A DNA stretch of 64,000 bases, taken from positions 1-64,000 of the forward strand of contig NZ_JARXHY010000019.1 of NCBI RefSeq assembly GCF_031127815.1, in the 5' to 3' direction. The notes under the pieces are model-generated. The model saw only the letters and a list, made by a program, of their open reading frames with translations, had not been told where the DNA came from and did no database searches. Positions 35,425 to 44,781 of this stretch are shown here, piece by piece (position 1 is the stretch's first letter; every line of letters begins with the position of its first letter). This stretch comes from Pelagicoccus sp. SDUM812003 (lineage in GTDB: Bacteria; Verrucomicrobiota; Verrucomicrobiia; Opitutales; Opitutaceae). The position numbers and the translations under genes are program-made.

Positions 35425-37710
35425 ATGTCTATCATAGAAAAAAATCAGTCTAAATCCGAAGTGGCAAAGGGCTCCTCAGGCCAAAAAGCCTGGAGAGATT
35501 TCAAGTCGGGAGAGTGGCAGGACGCCATCGACGTCCGCGACTTCATCCAGACGAACTACAAGCCCTACACCGAGGACTATTCATTTCTATCGGGCCCGAC
35601 AGCCCGCACCGAAAAGCTCTGGGAGGAACTCAAGGTTCTTCTCAAGCAGGAGCGCGACGCGGGTGGCGTTCTCGATGCGGATGACAAGGTCGTGGGAACC
35701 GTAGCTTCCCATGGGGCTGGCTACATCAACAAGGATCTGGAGCAGGTCGTTGGCGTGCAGACGGACAAGCCGCTCAAGCGCGCCATGCTGCCCTACGGCG
35801 GCTACCGCATCGCCCAAAAAGCCTTGCAGGCCCACGGTCGCGACATGGATCCCGACACCCTCGAGATATTCCAAAAGCACCGCAAGACGCACAATGATGG
35901 CGTCTTCGCGTGCTACACCGATGAGATCCGCAAGGCTCGCAGCGCCGGCATCGTGACCGGTCTACCCGACGGTTATGGCCGCGGACGCATCATCGGCGAC
36001 TATCGTCGCGTGGCCCTCTACGGCGTGGATCGTCTCATCAAGGACAAGATGGATACCTTCAAGTCCTCCGACAGCGAAGACTTCAGCGAAGACTGGGTGC
36101 GCGAACGTGAAGAGATCCAAGACCAGATCAAGGCCCTCAAGGATCTCAAGACCATGGCGGCCGCCTACGGATTCGACATCTCGAACCCCGCCAAGAACGC
36201 TCGCGAAGCCGTCCAGTGGACCTACTTCGCCTATCTCGGCGCGGTGAAGGACCAAAACGGAGCCGCCATGTCCTTTGGCCGCACCGCCTCCTTCTTCGAC
36301 ATCTACTTCGAGCGCGACTTCGCTGAAGGCACCCTCACCGAAGAGGAAGCTCAGGAGATCATCGACCACTTGGTCATGAAGATGCGCATCGTGCGCTTCA
36401 TCCGCACCACCGACTACGACGCCCTCTTCTCCGGCGACCCGACCTGGGTGACCGAAAGCATCGGCGGCATGGGCGAGGACGGACGCACCTTGGTCACCAA
36501 GAGCAGCTTCCGCGTTCTGCAGACCCTTTACAACCTCGGCCCGGCCCCCGAGCCAAACCTCACCGTGCTCTGGTCTGAAAGCCTTCCTCAAGGCTTCAAG
36601 GACTACTGCTCCAAGGTCTCTATCGAAACCAGCTCCATCCAGTACGAAAACGACGACCTGATGCGTCCGTACTGGGGCGACGACTACGGCATCGCCTGCT
36701 GCGTTTCCGCCATGCGTATCGGCAAGCAGATGCAGTTCTTCGGCGCTCGGGCAAACCTGGCCAAAGCCATACTCTACTCCATCAACGGCGGCGTTGACGA
36801 AAAGAGCGGCAAGCAGGTCGCGCCTCCGAGCGAGCCGTTCAAGGGCGACTACCTCGAATACGACGATCTGGTCGAGCGCTTCGACAAGATGATGGACTGG
36901 CTGGCCAAGACCTACGTCAAGGCCCTCAACATCATCCACTATATGCACGACAAGTACTCTCCGGAAAACATCATGATGGCGCTGCACGACCGCGTCGTCT
37001 TCCGGACCATGGCTTGCGGCATCGCCGGTCTCTCCGTCGCGGCCGACTCCTTCTCCGCGGTCAAGAACGCCAAGGTCAAGGTCATCCGCAACGAGCAGGG
37101 CATCGCTGTCGACTACGAAGTCATCGGCGACTACCCGAAGTATGGCAACAATGACGACAGCGTCGACGCCATCGCCAACAAGCTGGTGGAAACCTTCATG
37201 GACAAGGTCCGGGCTCAGCCGACCTACCGCAACTCGGTTCCCACCCAGTCCGTTCTGACGATCACGTCCAATGTGGTCTACGGACAGAAGACCGGCAGCA
37301 CTCCTGACGGTCGCAAGGCGGGCGAGCCCTTCGCTCCTGGAGCCAACCCGATGCACGGCCGCGACACCAAAGGCGCCGTCGCCTCCATGGCTTCCGTAGC
37401 CAAGCTCCCGTACGAGCACTCGCAGGACGGGATTTCCTACACCTTCTCCATCGTGCCGAAGGCCCTCGGCAAAACCTCGAGCGAACGCATCAGCAACCTA
37501 AGCAACCTGCTTGACGGCTACTTCGCCGAAAAGGGACATCACATCAATGTGAACGTCTTCGAGAAGGAAACGCTGATGGACGCCATGGAGCATCCGGAAA
37601 AGTATCCGCAGCTCACGGTACGCGTATCTGGCTACGCGGTGAACTTCATCAAGCTGACGCGTGAGCAGCAGCTGGATGTCATCACCCGCACCTTCCACGA
37701 ACGCTTCTAA
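35425..37710 (+). CDS. pflB: Pyruvate formate-lyase (formate C-acetyltransferase)
   Basis: Protein of 761 residues, nearly the size of E. coli PflB. The adjacent catalytic cysteines are at 425-426 (IACCVSAM) and the glycyl-radical site RVSGYAV has Gly736 near the C-terminus. It splits pyruvate and CoA into acetyl-CoA and formate under anoxic conditions by a radical mechanism. The ATG at 35425 has GGAGAG upstream and is preferred over an ATG 18 bases earlier. The activating enzyme and a formate/oxalate-type transporter follow, so the block supports fermentative growth. Confidence 0.97.
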   Translation: MSIIEKNQSKSEVAKGSSGQKAWRDFKSGEWQDAIDVRDFIQTNYKPYTEDYSFLSGPTARTEKLWEELKVLLKQERDAGGVLDADDKVVGTVASHGAGYINKDLEQVVGVQTDKPLKRAMLPYGGYRIAQKALQAHGRDMDPDTLEIFQKHRKTHNDGVFACYTDEIRKARSAGIVTGLPDGYGRGRIIGDYRRVALYGVDRLIKDKMDTFKSSDSEDFSEDWVREREEIQDQIKALKDLKTMAAAYGFDISNPAKNAREAVQWTYFAYLGAVKDQNGAAMSFGRTASFFDIYFERDFAEGTLTEEEAQEIIDHLVMKMRIVRFIRTTDYDALFSGDPTWVTESIGGMGEDGRTLVTKSSFRVLQTLYNLGPAPEPNLTVLWSESLPQGFKDYCSKVSIETSSIQYENDDLMRPYWGDDYGIACCVSAMRIGKQMQFFGARANLAKAILYSINGGVDEKSGKQVAPPSEPFKGDYLEYDDLVERFDKMMDWLAKTYVKALNIIHYMHDKYSPENIMMALHDRVVFRTMACGIAGLSVAADSFSAVKNAKVKVIRNEQGIAVDYEVIGDYPKYGNNDDSVDAIANKLVETFMDKVRAQPTYRNSVPTQSVLTITSNVVYGQKTGSTPDGRKAGEPFAPGANPMHGRDTKGAVASMASVAKLPYEHSQDGISYTFSIVPKALGKTSSERISNLSNLLDGYFAEKGHHINVNVFEKETLMDAMEHPEKYPQLTVRVSGYAVNFIKLTREQQLDVITRTFHERF

Positions 37711-37731
37711 TCTCCCCGCACTCATACCTGT

Positions 37732-37756
37732 CCTGCCGGCTCCCAGAGCCGGCGGG
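37732..37756 (+). repeat. Stable intercistronic hairpin between pflB and pflA
   Basis: CCTGCCGGCTC and GAGCCGGCGGG form an 11-base stem (one T-G wobble) around a CCA loop, 21 bases after the pflB stop. No T-tract follows, so it is not a standard terminator. It could protect the 3' end of pflB mRNA or lower pflA expression relative to pflB. Confidence 0.75.
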
Positions 37757-37870
37757 TCAGACGTGGAGCGGAAACTCACGCCATAAGACAGCGCCACACA
37801 CCAAGTCATGTCTTCAACAGTCTATTCCCCCTGCCAGAGCTGCCAGGCGCCGCCCAACGACGGAGCATTC

Positions 37871-38596
37871 ATGGAAGCCCTCGGCAACATCCACTCCATC
37901 GAAACCTGCGGCACCGTGGACGGCCCCGGGCTGCGCTACATCCTATTCCTTTCCGGATGTCCCCTGCGCTGCCAGTACTGCCACAACCCGGACGCCCAAG
38001 GCCGACCGCGCGGCGAGCTCAAGAGCGCCAGCGACGTGCTGGCCGATGTGGTTCGCTACAAGAACTTTCTGCGAAAGGGCGGCCTCACCATCAGCGGCGG
38101 CGAGCCCTTGATGCAGCCCGACTTCCTGCATGCCGTCTTCAAGGGAGCGAAGGAGGCTGGCATCCACACCGCCCTCGACACGTCAGGATTTCTTGGATAC
38201 AAGGCCTCCGACGAGCTACTGGAAAACGTCGACCTGGTCCTGCTCGACATAAAGAGCTGGAATCCCAGCACCTATCGCGAAGTGACCGGCGTCGATCTCA
38301 GCCCGACCCTGGAATTCGCCGATCGGCTCTCCGACATGGGCAAGCCGGTGTGGATTCGTTTCGTGCTCGTGCCCGGCCTCACCGACGCTGAAAGCAACAT
38401 CGATGGACTCGCCCAATACGTTTCCACCCTGGAGAACGTCGAGCGCGTGGAAATTCTCCCCTTCCACAAAATGGGCGAGGACAAATACAAGCGCCTCGGC
38501 CTTCCCTATCAGCTTGAAAACACGCCCACTCCCTCCGCTGAGGAGGTCGAACGCGCCCGCTGCATCTTCGCCCGCTACGGAGTCAAAGCCATTTAA
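37871..38596 (+). CDS. pflA: Pyruvate formate-lyase 1-activating enzyme
   Basis: Protein of 241 residues. It is a radical-SAM enzyme with C30-x3-C34-x2-C37 ([12 protein letters not shown]) and [11 protein letters not shown] as the SAM-binding GGE motif. It generates the glycyl radical on PflB. The ATG at 37871 gives [20 protein letters not shown], aligned with the N-terminus of known PflA and preceded by GGAG five bases upstream. An ATG at 37808 would add 21 residues with a CQSC motif; I consider this less likely. It lies 160 bases after pflB behind a stable hairpin. Confidence 0.95.
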   Translation: MEALGNIHSIETCGTVDGPGLRYILFLSGCPLRCQYCHNPDAQGRPRGELKSASDVLADVVRYKNFLRKGGLTISGGEPLMQPDFLHAVFKGAKEAGIHTALDTSGFLGYKASDELLENVDLVLLDIKSWNPSTYREVTGVDLSPTLEFADRLSDMGKPVWIRFVLVPGLTDAESNIDGLAQYVSTLENVERVEILPFHKMGEDKYKRLGLPYQLENTPTPSAEEVERARCIFARYGVKAI

Positions 38597-38634
38597 AAAC
38601 CCTCCCGGAGCCGATCGCTCCTACCCAAACAGCC

Positions 38635-40149
38635 ATGAAGAAAGAAAAAAACCGCTGGCTCATCGCCGCCTCCGCTGTAGGCGTGCATGTCTCAATCGGC
38701 TCCGTCTACGCGTATAGCGCCTGGAAGATGCCCCTGGAAAACACCTTTGGTTGGACATCCACCAACACCTCGGTCGCCTTCAGCATCGCCATCTTCTTCC
38801 TTGGTCTATCGGCCGCGTTCCTCGGGCGATTCATCGAGCGCAAAGGTCCGTCCAAGGGCGGACTGCTTTCGGCGGTCTTCTTCAGCTTGGGTCTGCTGGG
38901 ATCCTCGCTCGCATGCTATCTGGAAAGCCTTTGGCTGTTCTACCTCTGCTTCGGCGTGATAAGCGGCATCGGTCTCGGACTGGGCTACATCTCCCCGGTC
39001 TCCACTTTGGTGAAATGGTTTCCCGATCGTCGTGGCCTAGCCACTGGACTGGCTATCATGGGCTTCGGTTTCGGAGGTTTGATCTGCGCTCAGCTGATCG
39101 ACATCTTCGTCCCCACCCAGGACGAAATCGTTCTTAGCGACGAAATCAGAACCTACGACTACCTGCAGACCTTGGAAAGCGATGCCGCCGCAGCCGCAGC
39201 AATGGTCGCTGGCGCTCCGAGCGTCGCCGATTTCAAGGAAAAGAGCCACCAAGCGGCCGAGCTTTTCCGAGCGGAAAAAACCGACTCTGCCGAGTACAAG
39301 GCTCTCAAGGCGGAGACAGAGGGCTATCGCTCCACCCTGATCTACAACAAGAGTTCCATAACCAAGGCCTTCCTCTTCCTCGGCATCATCTACCTCTGCG
39401 TGATGGTTCCCAGCGCCCTCTACATCGCCCCTCCTCCAGATGGCTACGCGGAGAAGTTCGCCGCCGGCGATCCCGCCAAGGCCAAGAAGATCAAGTCAAA
39501 CGGCGAGATGACCGCCATGGAGGCGATTCGCACCCCTGGCTTCTACGGACTTTGGATCATGCTCTTCATCAACGTGGCCTGCGGTATCGCAGTGATCGCC
39601 ACCGCGAAGAAGATGGGCTACGAGATGGTGCGTCTGCCCGTGGAAATGGCCAGCTTGCTGGTCATGGGCATCTCCCTCTTCAACGGCCTCGGTCGCATCA
39701 TATGGGCTTCCTTCTCCGACGTCATCGGCCGCTCGAACACCTACGTGGCCTTCTTCGTCATCCAAATCATCGCCTTCCCCTTGCTCGCGAATCTGACCGG
39801 TTCCCCTATCGCGTTCATGGCCGTCACCTTTCTGGTCCTGACCTGCTACGGCGGCGGATTCGCCAGCATCCCGGCCTACATCTCCGACCTTTTCGGACTC
39901 AAGGAAATGCCCACCATCCACGGCTTCATCCTGACCGCCTGGTCGCTGGCCGGAGTGGTTGGCCCCACCTTGAACTCGTACGTCTACGAAAAGACCCATA
40001 GCTACCAGCAAAGCCTCTACGTCTTCGGCGGGGCCTTCGTAGTAGCCCTGGTCGTCTCGCTGCTGATGAAGCTGGAAATCAAACGTCTGGATCGCCACTA
40101 CAGCAATCAGGACGTCGAACTCGCCCGCCCTCATTTGCACGGCGAATAA
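38635..40149 (+). CDS. MFS transporter of the oxalate/formate antiporter (OFA) family
   Basis: Protein of 504 residues with 12 predicted membrane segments. The N-terminus [25 protein letters not shown] and the loop [22 protein letters not shown] are typical OFA patterns. Following pflB and pflA by only 38 bases, it most likely exports formate or exchanges it with another anion. A hydrophilic segment of about 85 residues (about 157-242, Ala- and Glu-rich) is inserted near the middle of the protein and makes it longer than ordinary OFA members of about 400-430 residues. A strong terminator follows. Confidence 0.88.
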   Translation: MKKEKNRWLIAASAVGVHVSIGSVYAYSAWKMPLENTFGWTSTNTSVAFSIAIFFLGLSAAFLGRFIERKGPSKGGLLSAVFFSLGLLGSSLACYLESLWLFYLCFGVISGIGLGLGYISPVSTLVKWFPDRRGLATGLAIMGFGFGGLICAQLIDIFVPTQDEIVLSDEIRTYDYLQTLESDAAAAAAMVAGAPSVADFKEKSHQAAELFRAEKTDSAEYKALKAETEGYRSTLIYNKSSITKAFLFLGIIYLCVMVPSALYIAPPPDGYAEKFAAGDPAKAKKIKSNGEMTAMEAIRTPGFYGLWIMLFINVACGIAVIATAKKMGYEMVRLPVEMASLLVMGISLFNGLGRIIWASFSDVIGRSNTYVAFFVIQIIAFPLLANLTGSPIAFMAVTFLVLTCYGGGFASIPAYISDLFGLKEMPTIHGFILTAWSLAGVVGPTLNSYVYEKTHSYQQSLYVFGGAFVVALVVSLLMKLEIKRLDRHYSNQDVELARPHLHGE

Positions 40150-40210
40150 CCGCCCTCCCGGGCCCTCCTCACAAAGTTCCCCCCTAACGCCGGCGTCACC
40201 GCCAGCCCTC

Positions 40211-40241
40211 AAAAGGGTCACTTTTCGAAGTGACCCTTTTT
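40211..40241. terminator. Strong bidirectional terminator (TTCG tetraloop)
   Basis: AAAAGGGTCACTT / AAGTGACCCTTTT, a perfect 13-base stem closed by a TTCG tetraloop with A- and T-runs at both ends. It separates the convergent OFA transporter and ruvC genes and can stop transcription from both sides. Confidence 0.95.
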
Positions 40242-40339
40242 GCTGCCGGCTTTGAGCGAGAAACGCATGGAAAAAACACGCTCCTTTCGCCAGATCGTCT
40301 CGAACCGCTTTCGGACGGTATTCGCCGCACCGGTACAGC

Positions 40340-40915
40340 TCAATGAGCTCCAGTGAACGCGTGGGTGAAGGCCACCGCCGCCGCGTCGGATTCATCGAGC
40401 GCCAGCGTCGCCCCATGGCCCAGCAAGCTTCGAATGGTTTTTGCGACCTGCTCCTTGCTCGCTCGCCCGTGCCCTACCACCGCCTGCTTCACTCTCAGCG
40501 GAGGGTATTCGAATACCTCCTTGCCGCGCATGGCGGCGGCCGCGATAGCGGCGCCTCGCGCCGCCCCTAGGATCTGGGCCGTTTGAAAGTTCTGCACGAA
40601 AATCGTCTGTTCGAGGGCGACTATATCGATCTCTCTCGTATCCAATATCTGGAGCACCTCTTGACATATCTGACCGAGACAGCTCGCCATGGACAGGCTT
40701 GGCTTGAGCTTCAGGGTCTTGCTATGCAGCAATACGGCCCGCCCGCTATTGCCAAACTCGACCACCGCGAGCCCCGTGCCGCGCAAGCTCGGATCGATGC
40801 CGAGAATGGCGCCCTCGAATCGACGTTTCGCCAACGGGACCGAAATCGGAGCGCCGCTTGTGGATCGGCCTTCGACCTTGTCTTTCCAAAGCTGTCTGAC
40901 GCCTTTGCGTGCCAT
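40340..40915 (-). CDS. ruvC: Crossover junction endodeoxyribonuclease RuvC
   Basis: Protein of 191 residues. Catalytic acids are in ILGIDPS, IVALEQTIFVQN and the C-terminal DESDAAAVAFTHAF; the YPPLRVKQAVVGHGRASKEQV motif is also typical. It resolves Holliday junctions with RuvAB. The N-terminus carries about 33 basic residues before the fold (MARKGVRQLWKDKVEG) that E. coli RuvC lacks; a later start cannot be excluded, but no strong alternative ATG is seen. The gene follows the TSUP permease by three bases. ruvA and ruvB are not in the window. Confidence 0.92.
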   Translation of the reverse strand: MARKGVRQLWKDKVEGRSTSGAPISVPLAKRRFEGAILGIDPSLRGTGLAVVEFGNSGRAVLLHSKTLKLKPSLSMASCLGQICQEVLQILDTREIDIVALEQTIFVQNFQTAQILGAARGAAIAAAAMRGKEVFEYPPLRVKQAVVGHGRASKEQVAKTIRSLLGHGATLALDESDAAAVAFTHAFTGAH

Positions 40916-40918
40916 CGA

Positions 40919-41668
40919 CTAGAACGAGAGGTAGAGCATGTAAGCCACGGCCACTACCGTTAACCAAAACGCGATGCGCTCAAACCAATTCTGGCTAATC
41001 TTTCGAGCGAAGAAATAGCCGAGCAGGCTTCCCGCCGCCACGAATGGGGCCAGCTTGAGGTTGGCTTCCAAACTGCCCCAGTTGACCAGCCCCTGCTGGT
41101 GGAGAAACGGCACCTTGAAGAGATTGAGAAAGGTGAAGAAATAGACGCTGGTGCCCATGAACGCCATCTTTGGCAGACGCATGGCGAGAAGGAAAAGGAT
41201 CATGATGGGACCGGCTGCATTTGCCAGCGTAGAGACGAACGCGGCGATGACTCCAATCGACGCCGCAGCCCCATAGCTATGCGGCAAGGCCTCGCTGATC
41301 AGCTTCGGCCATCGCTGTCTGGCGGCATGAAGGGCCAGCATGGCCGCCAATACCAGGCTGATGACCAATCGAGCTTGCGAACCATCCATTTTCCCAAGAG
41401 TGAACCACCCTGCGATCACCCCGATCACTGCCCAGGGCACCAGCCTCAGCACATGCTTCCATTCGGCATGGCGACGATAGATTAGCAACGAGCAGAAGTC
41501 TCCCATGATCAACAGCGGCAGACCAAATCCCACTGCGTCTTTCGCATCCAACAGTATTTGAAAAATGGCTACATTGAGGATTCCCAGGCCCGGCACCCCG
41601 CTTTTGCTCAAACCGATGATCAAAGCGGCCAAGGCGAACATGCTCCAGCGCCACAACTCGAAATCCAT
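40919..41668 (-). CDS. TSUP-family permease (TauE/SafE-like)
   Basis: Protein of 249 residues with about eight membrane segments. The GLSKSGVPGLGILNVAIFQ motif near the N-terminus and STLANAAGPIMILFLLAMRLPKMAFMGTSVYFF patterns are characteristic of the sulfite exporter TauE/SafE family. It likely exports a small sulfur or organic anion; substrate unknown. The start is the ATG at 41668 just before the first membrane segment; the 50 residues of the longer reading are basic and not conserved in kind. It is translationally close to ruvC. Confidence 0.85.
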   Translation of the reverse strand: MDFELWRWSMFALAALIIGLSKSGVPGLGILNVAIFQILLDAKDAVGFGLPLLIMGDFCSLLIYRRHAEWKHVLRLVPWAVIGVIAGWFTLGKMDGSQARLVISLVLAAMLALHAARQRWPKLISEALPHSYGAAASIGVIAAFVSTLANAAGPIMILFLLAMRLPKMAFMGTSVYFFTFLNLFKVPFLHQQGLVNWGSLEANLKLAPFVAAGSLLGYFFARKISQNWFERIAFWLTVVAVAYMLYLSF

Positions 41669-41827
41669 GCCACACTGGAGGCCATTGGCAGACCCTTTGC
41701 AATCGCAAAGCCGTTTCGCAAACGAACGCGAAACCCGTGATTTCCGGAAATACTCCTTGTGCCTCGAGCGGGAGTTCGCGAATGATACTGGCCTCGCTTC
41801 GTTCCCATCCTCAATCAATCTGTCACC

Positions 41828-42862
41828 ATGGAAAAACTACGCTGGGGCATCCTCGCAACTGGGTACATATCGGGCCGTTTCGCCCACGGGCTCAACCATT
41901 CCCATTCCGGGAAGCTGCTAGCGGTCTCCAGTCGCAGTCAAGCCTCAGCCGCGACCTTCGCTCGCGAATTCGATGCCGGACGGGCCTACGGCAGCCATCA
42001 GGAGCTGCTGGCCGATGAGGAGGTCGAGGCCGTCTACATCGGCTCGCCCCATCCCTTTCATGCCGAGATGGCCATCATGGCAGCGAAAGCGGGCAAGCAT
42101 GTGCTTTGCGAAAAGCCGCTCAGCATGAATCTGCGCCAGGCGAAGAGCGTCGCGGAAGCCGCGCGAAAAGCCGAGGTGCAGTTGATGGAGGCGTTCATGT
42201 ACCGCTGCCATCCCCAGACTGAAGCGCTTGTCCGTCTCATTTCCGAGGGGCGAATCGGAGAGGTTCAGTTCGTGCAAGCGAGCTTCGGTTTCAAAGCGAA
42301 CTACGATCCTCAAGGGCGCCTCTTCGACAAGAGGCTGGGAGGAGGCGCCATACTGGATGTAGGCTGCTACCCGCTATCCTTCGCGCATCTCATCGCCCAG
42401 ATCGCATCTGGAGAAACGAAACTCCGCGGCTCGCTGAGCGGACTGAAAGGCCAGCTCGATCCTCATACTGGAGTGGACACCTTCGCCCTCGCGACCATGC
42501 GATTCGAAAACGGACTCGCGGCCCAAATCGCTACCGGAACGCTGGGGGAACTGGAAAACACTGCGCGCGTCTTCGGATCCGAAGGCTGGGTCGAGATTCC
42601 CGTGCCATGGATCATCGCCCGCTTGGGCGGCGAATGGGAGCTCCGTCTGCACCGCAACGGCCAAGAGGAGATCGAGCGAATCAGTGGATACGATTCCCGG
42701 CCAATCTACGCCATAGAAGCGGACCATTTTGCGAGCCTGGTTCGCGCCGAAAAGCCAAGCGCTCCGGGAATGACTGTCGAAGATTCGCTTAGGCTGGCCC
42801 GCGACCTGGAGGAATGGCGCAGCGCCATCGGCGTCTCCTATCCCGCAGACGCGGAAGACTAG
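41828..42862 (+). CDS. Gfo/Idh/MocA-family NAD(P)-dependent oxidoreductase
   Basis: Protein of 344 residues. The N-terminal Rossmann domain starts RWGILATGYISGRFAHGL, and EAVYIGSPHPFH and the EKPLSMN motif (Lys near 97) follow, then the C-terminal dimerisation domain starting near MEAFMYRCHPQ, with GGGAILDVGCYPL. This is close to the dimeric dihydrodiol/1,5-anhydro-D-fructose reductase subgroup. It probably oxidises or reduces a sugar or sugar-like compound. It stands alone, divergent from the TSUP gene. Confidence 0.9.
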   Translation: MEKLRWGILATGYISGRFAHGLNHSHSGKLLAVSSRSQASAATFAREFDAGRAYGSHQELLADEEVEAVYIGSPHPFHAEMAIMAAKAGKHVLCEKPLSMNLRQAKSVAEAARKAEVQLMEAFMYRCHPQTEALVRLISEGRIGEVQFVQASFGFKANYDPQGRLFDKRLGGGAILDVGCYPLSFAHLIAQIASGETKLRGSLSGLKGQLDPHTGVDTFALATMRFENGLAAQIATGTLGELENTARVFGSEGWVEIPVPWIIARLGGEWELRLHRNGQEEIERISGYDSRPIYAIEADHFASLVRAEKPSAPGMTVEDSLRLARDLEEWRSAIGVSYPADAED

Positions 42863-42888
42863 AAAAGACCGCCCCCCCCAGAAGTCGG

Positions 42889-43860
42889 TTATCTGTCGGA
42901 GCGAAACTTCTCTAAAGAGGAAGCCTTCTTTTTTTCCTTGGGCTTTTCGACCACCGGAGCGCCATCGCGGCCACCCTTCATCCAACTTCCCGCGTAGTAC
43001 ACCACATCGTGGTCCTCGTAGACCTCGAATTCGGTGAGACGGTAGCCGTCATTGCTGTAGAGCGCGTTCTTGTTGTAGAACTCGTCCGCCAGCAGATCGA
43101 AGGCGAATTGCGTGGACTGGGTTTCCGCCATGCGAACCCATTCTCCAGCGAACACGAAGTCGCCTTCGTATTGGTAGCCCTCCACGTCGATCAAGCGAAA
43201 TCCGGCCTCTCTCATGGAAGCGGCCACCTCGCCAAAGGTGTTCTTCGGTATAGCCCGATAGAAGCGAACCTCCAGCTGCTCGTCGTTCTTCATCCAAACC
43301 GCGGAATGGCGATACTTGCCGTTGGATTCGTAGGCTTCGAAATCGACTAGTCGATAGCCTCGGTCCGCCATTTCGCCGTATCGATTGGAAAACTCCAGAC
43401 TCTCCATGCCGAAGTAGAACTCCGTATCGAGCCCCTCCTCCGTCTTGAGCCATACGCCCGAGAAATGAAGCGTAGCGCCGGTGCGGTCCGCCTCGAATTC
43501 CACCAGCGAGAAGCCTTCATCCTGATGCTTCTTGTGAGCGTCCAGAAATTCGGTGATCGGCTTGGACATCACGATGCGCCACTCGTCCTTGGGGCCAATC
43601 TTGGTCCATATGGTGGAAACCGTGTTCGAGCGCCCCAGGCGGTAGCTTTCGATGTCCGCGATGCGAAAACCGTCTTTGGTCAGCTGGGTGAACGCCTTGG
43701 TGAACGATTCGCGATCGAGGCCGGACTTGAAGCTCCAGTCCAGATCGGCTTCCGAGTAGTCGGATGCGAAGGCTGCAGGAATAGCGAGGACCCCGCAAGC
43801 GAGGCTGAGCGCCCGGAAAACGTGTTTAAGGAAAGGGTATGCGCAAAGGTGAGAGTTCAT
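42889..43860 (-). CDS. Secreted protein of five exact 52-residue tandem repeats (BTRD1-like)
   Basis: Protein of 323 residues with a signal peptide (about 1-32, ending PAAFAS). The repeat core, G-(F/Y)-x-(L/I)-x-(D/E)-(F/I/V)-E ... W at the end, begins at Gly64, Gly116, Gly168, Gly220 and Gly272, an exact spacing of 52 residues each time. The pattern is like the bacterial tandem repeat domain BTRD1 (polyglycine-hydrolase-like repeats), which forms beta-propeller-like structures. The C-terminus is Lys/Glu-rich. The ATG at 43860 follows GGAGG by eight bases. No catalytic Ser-x-x-Lys protease domain is attached. Binding or adhesion is plausible; function unknown. Confidence 0.82.
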   Translation of the reverse strand: MNSHLCAYPFLKHVFRALSLACGVLAIPAAFASDYSEADLDWSFKSGLDRESFTKAFTQLTKDGFRIADIESYRLGRSNTVSTIWTKIGPKDEWRIVMSKPITEFLDAHKKHQDEGFSLVEFEADRTGATLHFSGVWLKTEEGLDTEFYFGMESLEFSNRYGEMADRGYRLVDFEAYESNGKYRHSAVWMKNDEQLEVRFYRAIPKNTFGEVAASMREAGFRLIDVEGYQYEGDFVFAGEWVRMAETQSTQFAFDLLADEFYNKNALYSNDGYRLTEFEVYEDHDVVYYAGSWMKGGRDGAPVVEKPKEKKKASSLEKFRSDR

Positions 43861-43987
43861 AATAGATTCCTCCAAGGAGACTCTAATAGGATCGGCGCCT
43901 AGCCGCCACTCTCAAGAGCGGATGCCCTCTATTTTCGTTCTAGGCCATTTCCACAGTTCCCCCGAGGAAACCCGTGAACTGGCCCTC

Positions 43988-44758
43988 TCAACCTTGATTC
44001 TGATGCTTATGCCAAGCGACCACCTCGGCGTACGGGACCGAACCTCCGAAAAGGTCCAAGGCGCTGCCAATGGTCAGGTCCACGTTTCCCTTTCCTAGGA
44101 TCCTCACGCGTTCCAGATCTTCCATGGAGCGAGCTCCGCCAGCATAGGTCACCGGCACCGAACACTCTTCCCCAAGCATGGCCACCAGCGGCTCTTCGAT
44201 GCCAGCCATCCTGCCCTCCACGTCGACTCCATGCACGAGAAACTCGCAGCAATAGGTCGAAAGCTCGCCCAAGGTCTGGCGATCCAGCTTGGTGTCGGTA
44301 AAGCTCTGCCAACGGTCCGTCACCACCCAGTAGGCGCCATCTCGCAAACGGCAGCTCAAGTCCAGCACGAGACGGTCGCGCCCGATAGCCGCCAACAACC
44401 CCTGCAGGCGCTCGAAGTCGATCCGGCCCTGACGAAAGACGTAGGAGGTCACGATGACCTGCGACGCGCCGGCATCGAGGTAGAACGCGGCATTGTCCAG
44501 GGTGACGCCCCCCCCATACTGCAAACCGCCGGGATAGGCGCCCAAAGCCTCCAGGGCCGCTTCCTGATTTCCGGGGCCGAGAGCGATGACGTGCCCGCCC
44601 AGCAAGCCGTCCCTCTGGTAGCGCTTGGCGTAGTCGGCCGGGCGAAGGTCCGACTCGAAATTGGTGGACAATCCCGAGTCGTCCGTGTCGGAGAGCGTGC
44701 CTCCCACGATTTGGACGACTTTGCCGTTCTTGAGGTCGATGCAGGGTCGAAAGCGCAT
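43988..44758 (-). CDS. hisA: HisA-type ProFAR isomerase (eukaryote-like HIS6 branch)
   Basis: Protein of 256 residues with MRFRPCIDLKNGKVVQIVGG at the N-terminus, a (beta/alpha)8 barrel and the C-terminal VPVTYAGGARSMEDLERV phosphate site. It interconverts ProFAR and PRFAR in histidine synthesis. The sequence between these motifs (for example the long GLSTNFESDLRPADYAKRY and HVIALGPGNQEAALEAL) is like the HIS6 proteins of fungi and plants more than E. coli HisA, as judged by memory. No other his gene is in the window. It is followed by no obvious terminator. Confidence 0.88.
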   Translation of the reverse strand: MRFRPCIDLKNGKVVQIVGGTLSDTDDSGLSTNFESDLRPADYAKRYQRDGLLGGHVIALGPGNQEAALEALGAYPGGLQYGGGVTLDNAAFYLDAGASQVIVTSYVFRQGRIDFERLQGLLAAIGRDRLVLDLSCRLRDGAYWVVTDRWQSFTDTKLDRQTLGELSTYCCEFLVHGVDVEGRMAGIEEPLVAMLGEECSVPVTYAGGARSMEDLERVRILGKGNVDLTIGSALDLFGGSVPYAEVVAWHKHQNQG

Positions 44759-44781
44759 GGGATGAACTGAAATGGCTTAAA

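Noticed and set aside
35962-37419. Minus-strand open frame of 485 codons opposite pflB
   Set aside because: Fully antisense to pflB with shadow composition; no start context or domain.
37808-37870. N-terminal extension of pflA with a CQSC motif
   Set aside because: The later ATG at 37871 has a good ribosome site and matches the N-terminus of known PflA, so the CxxC motif is probably not translated; proteomics would settle it.
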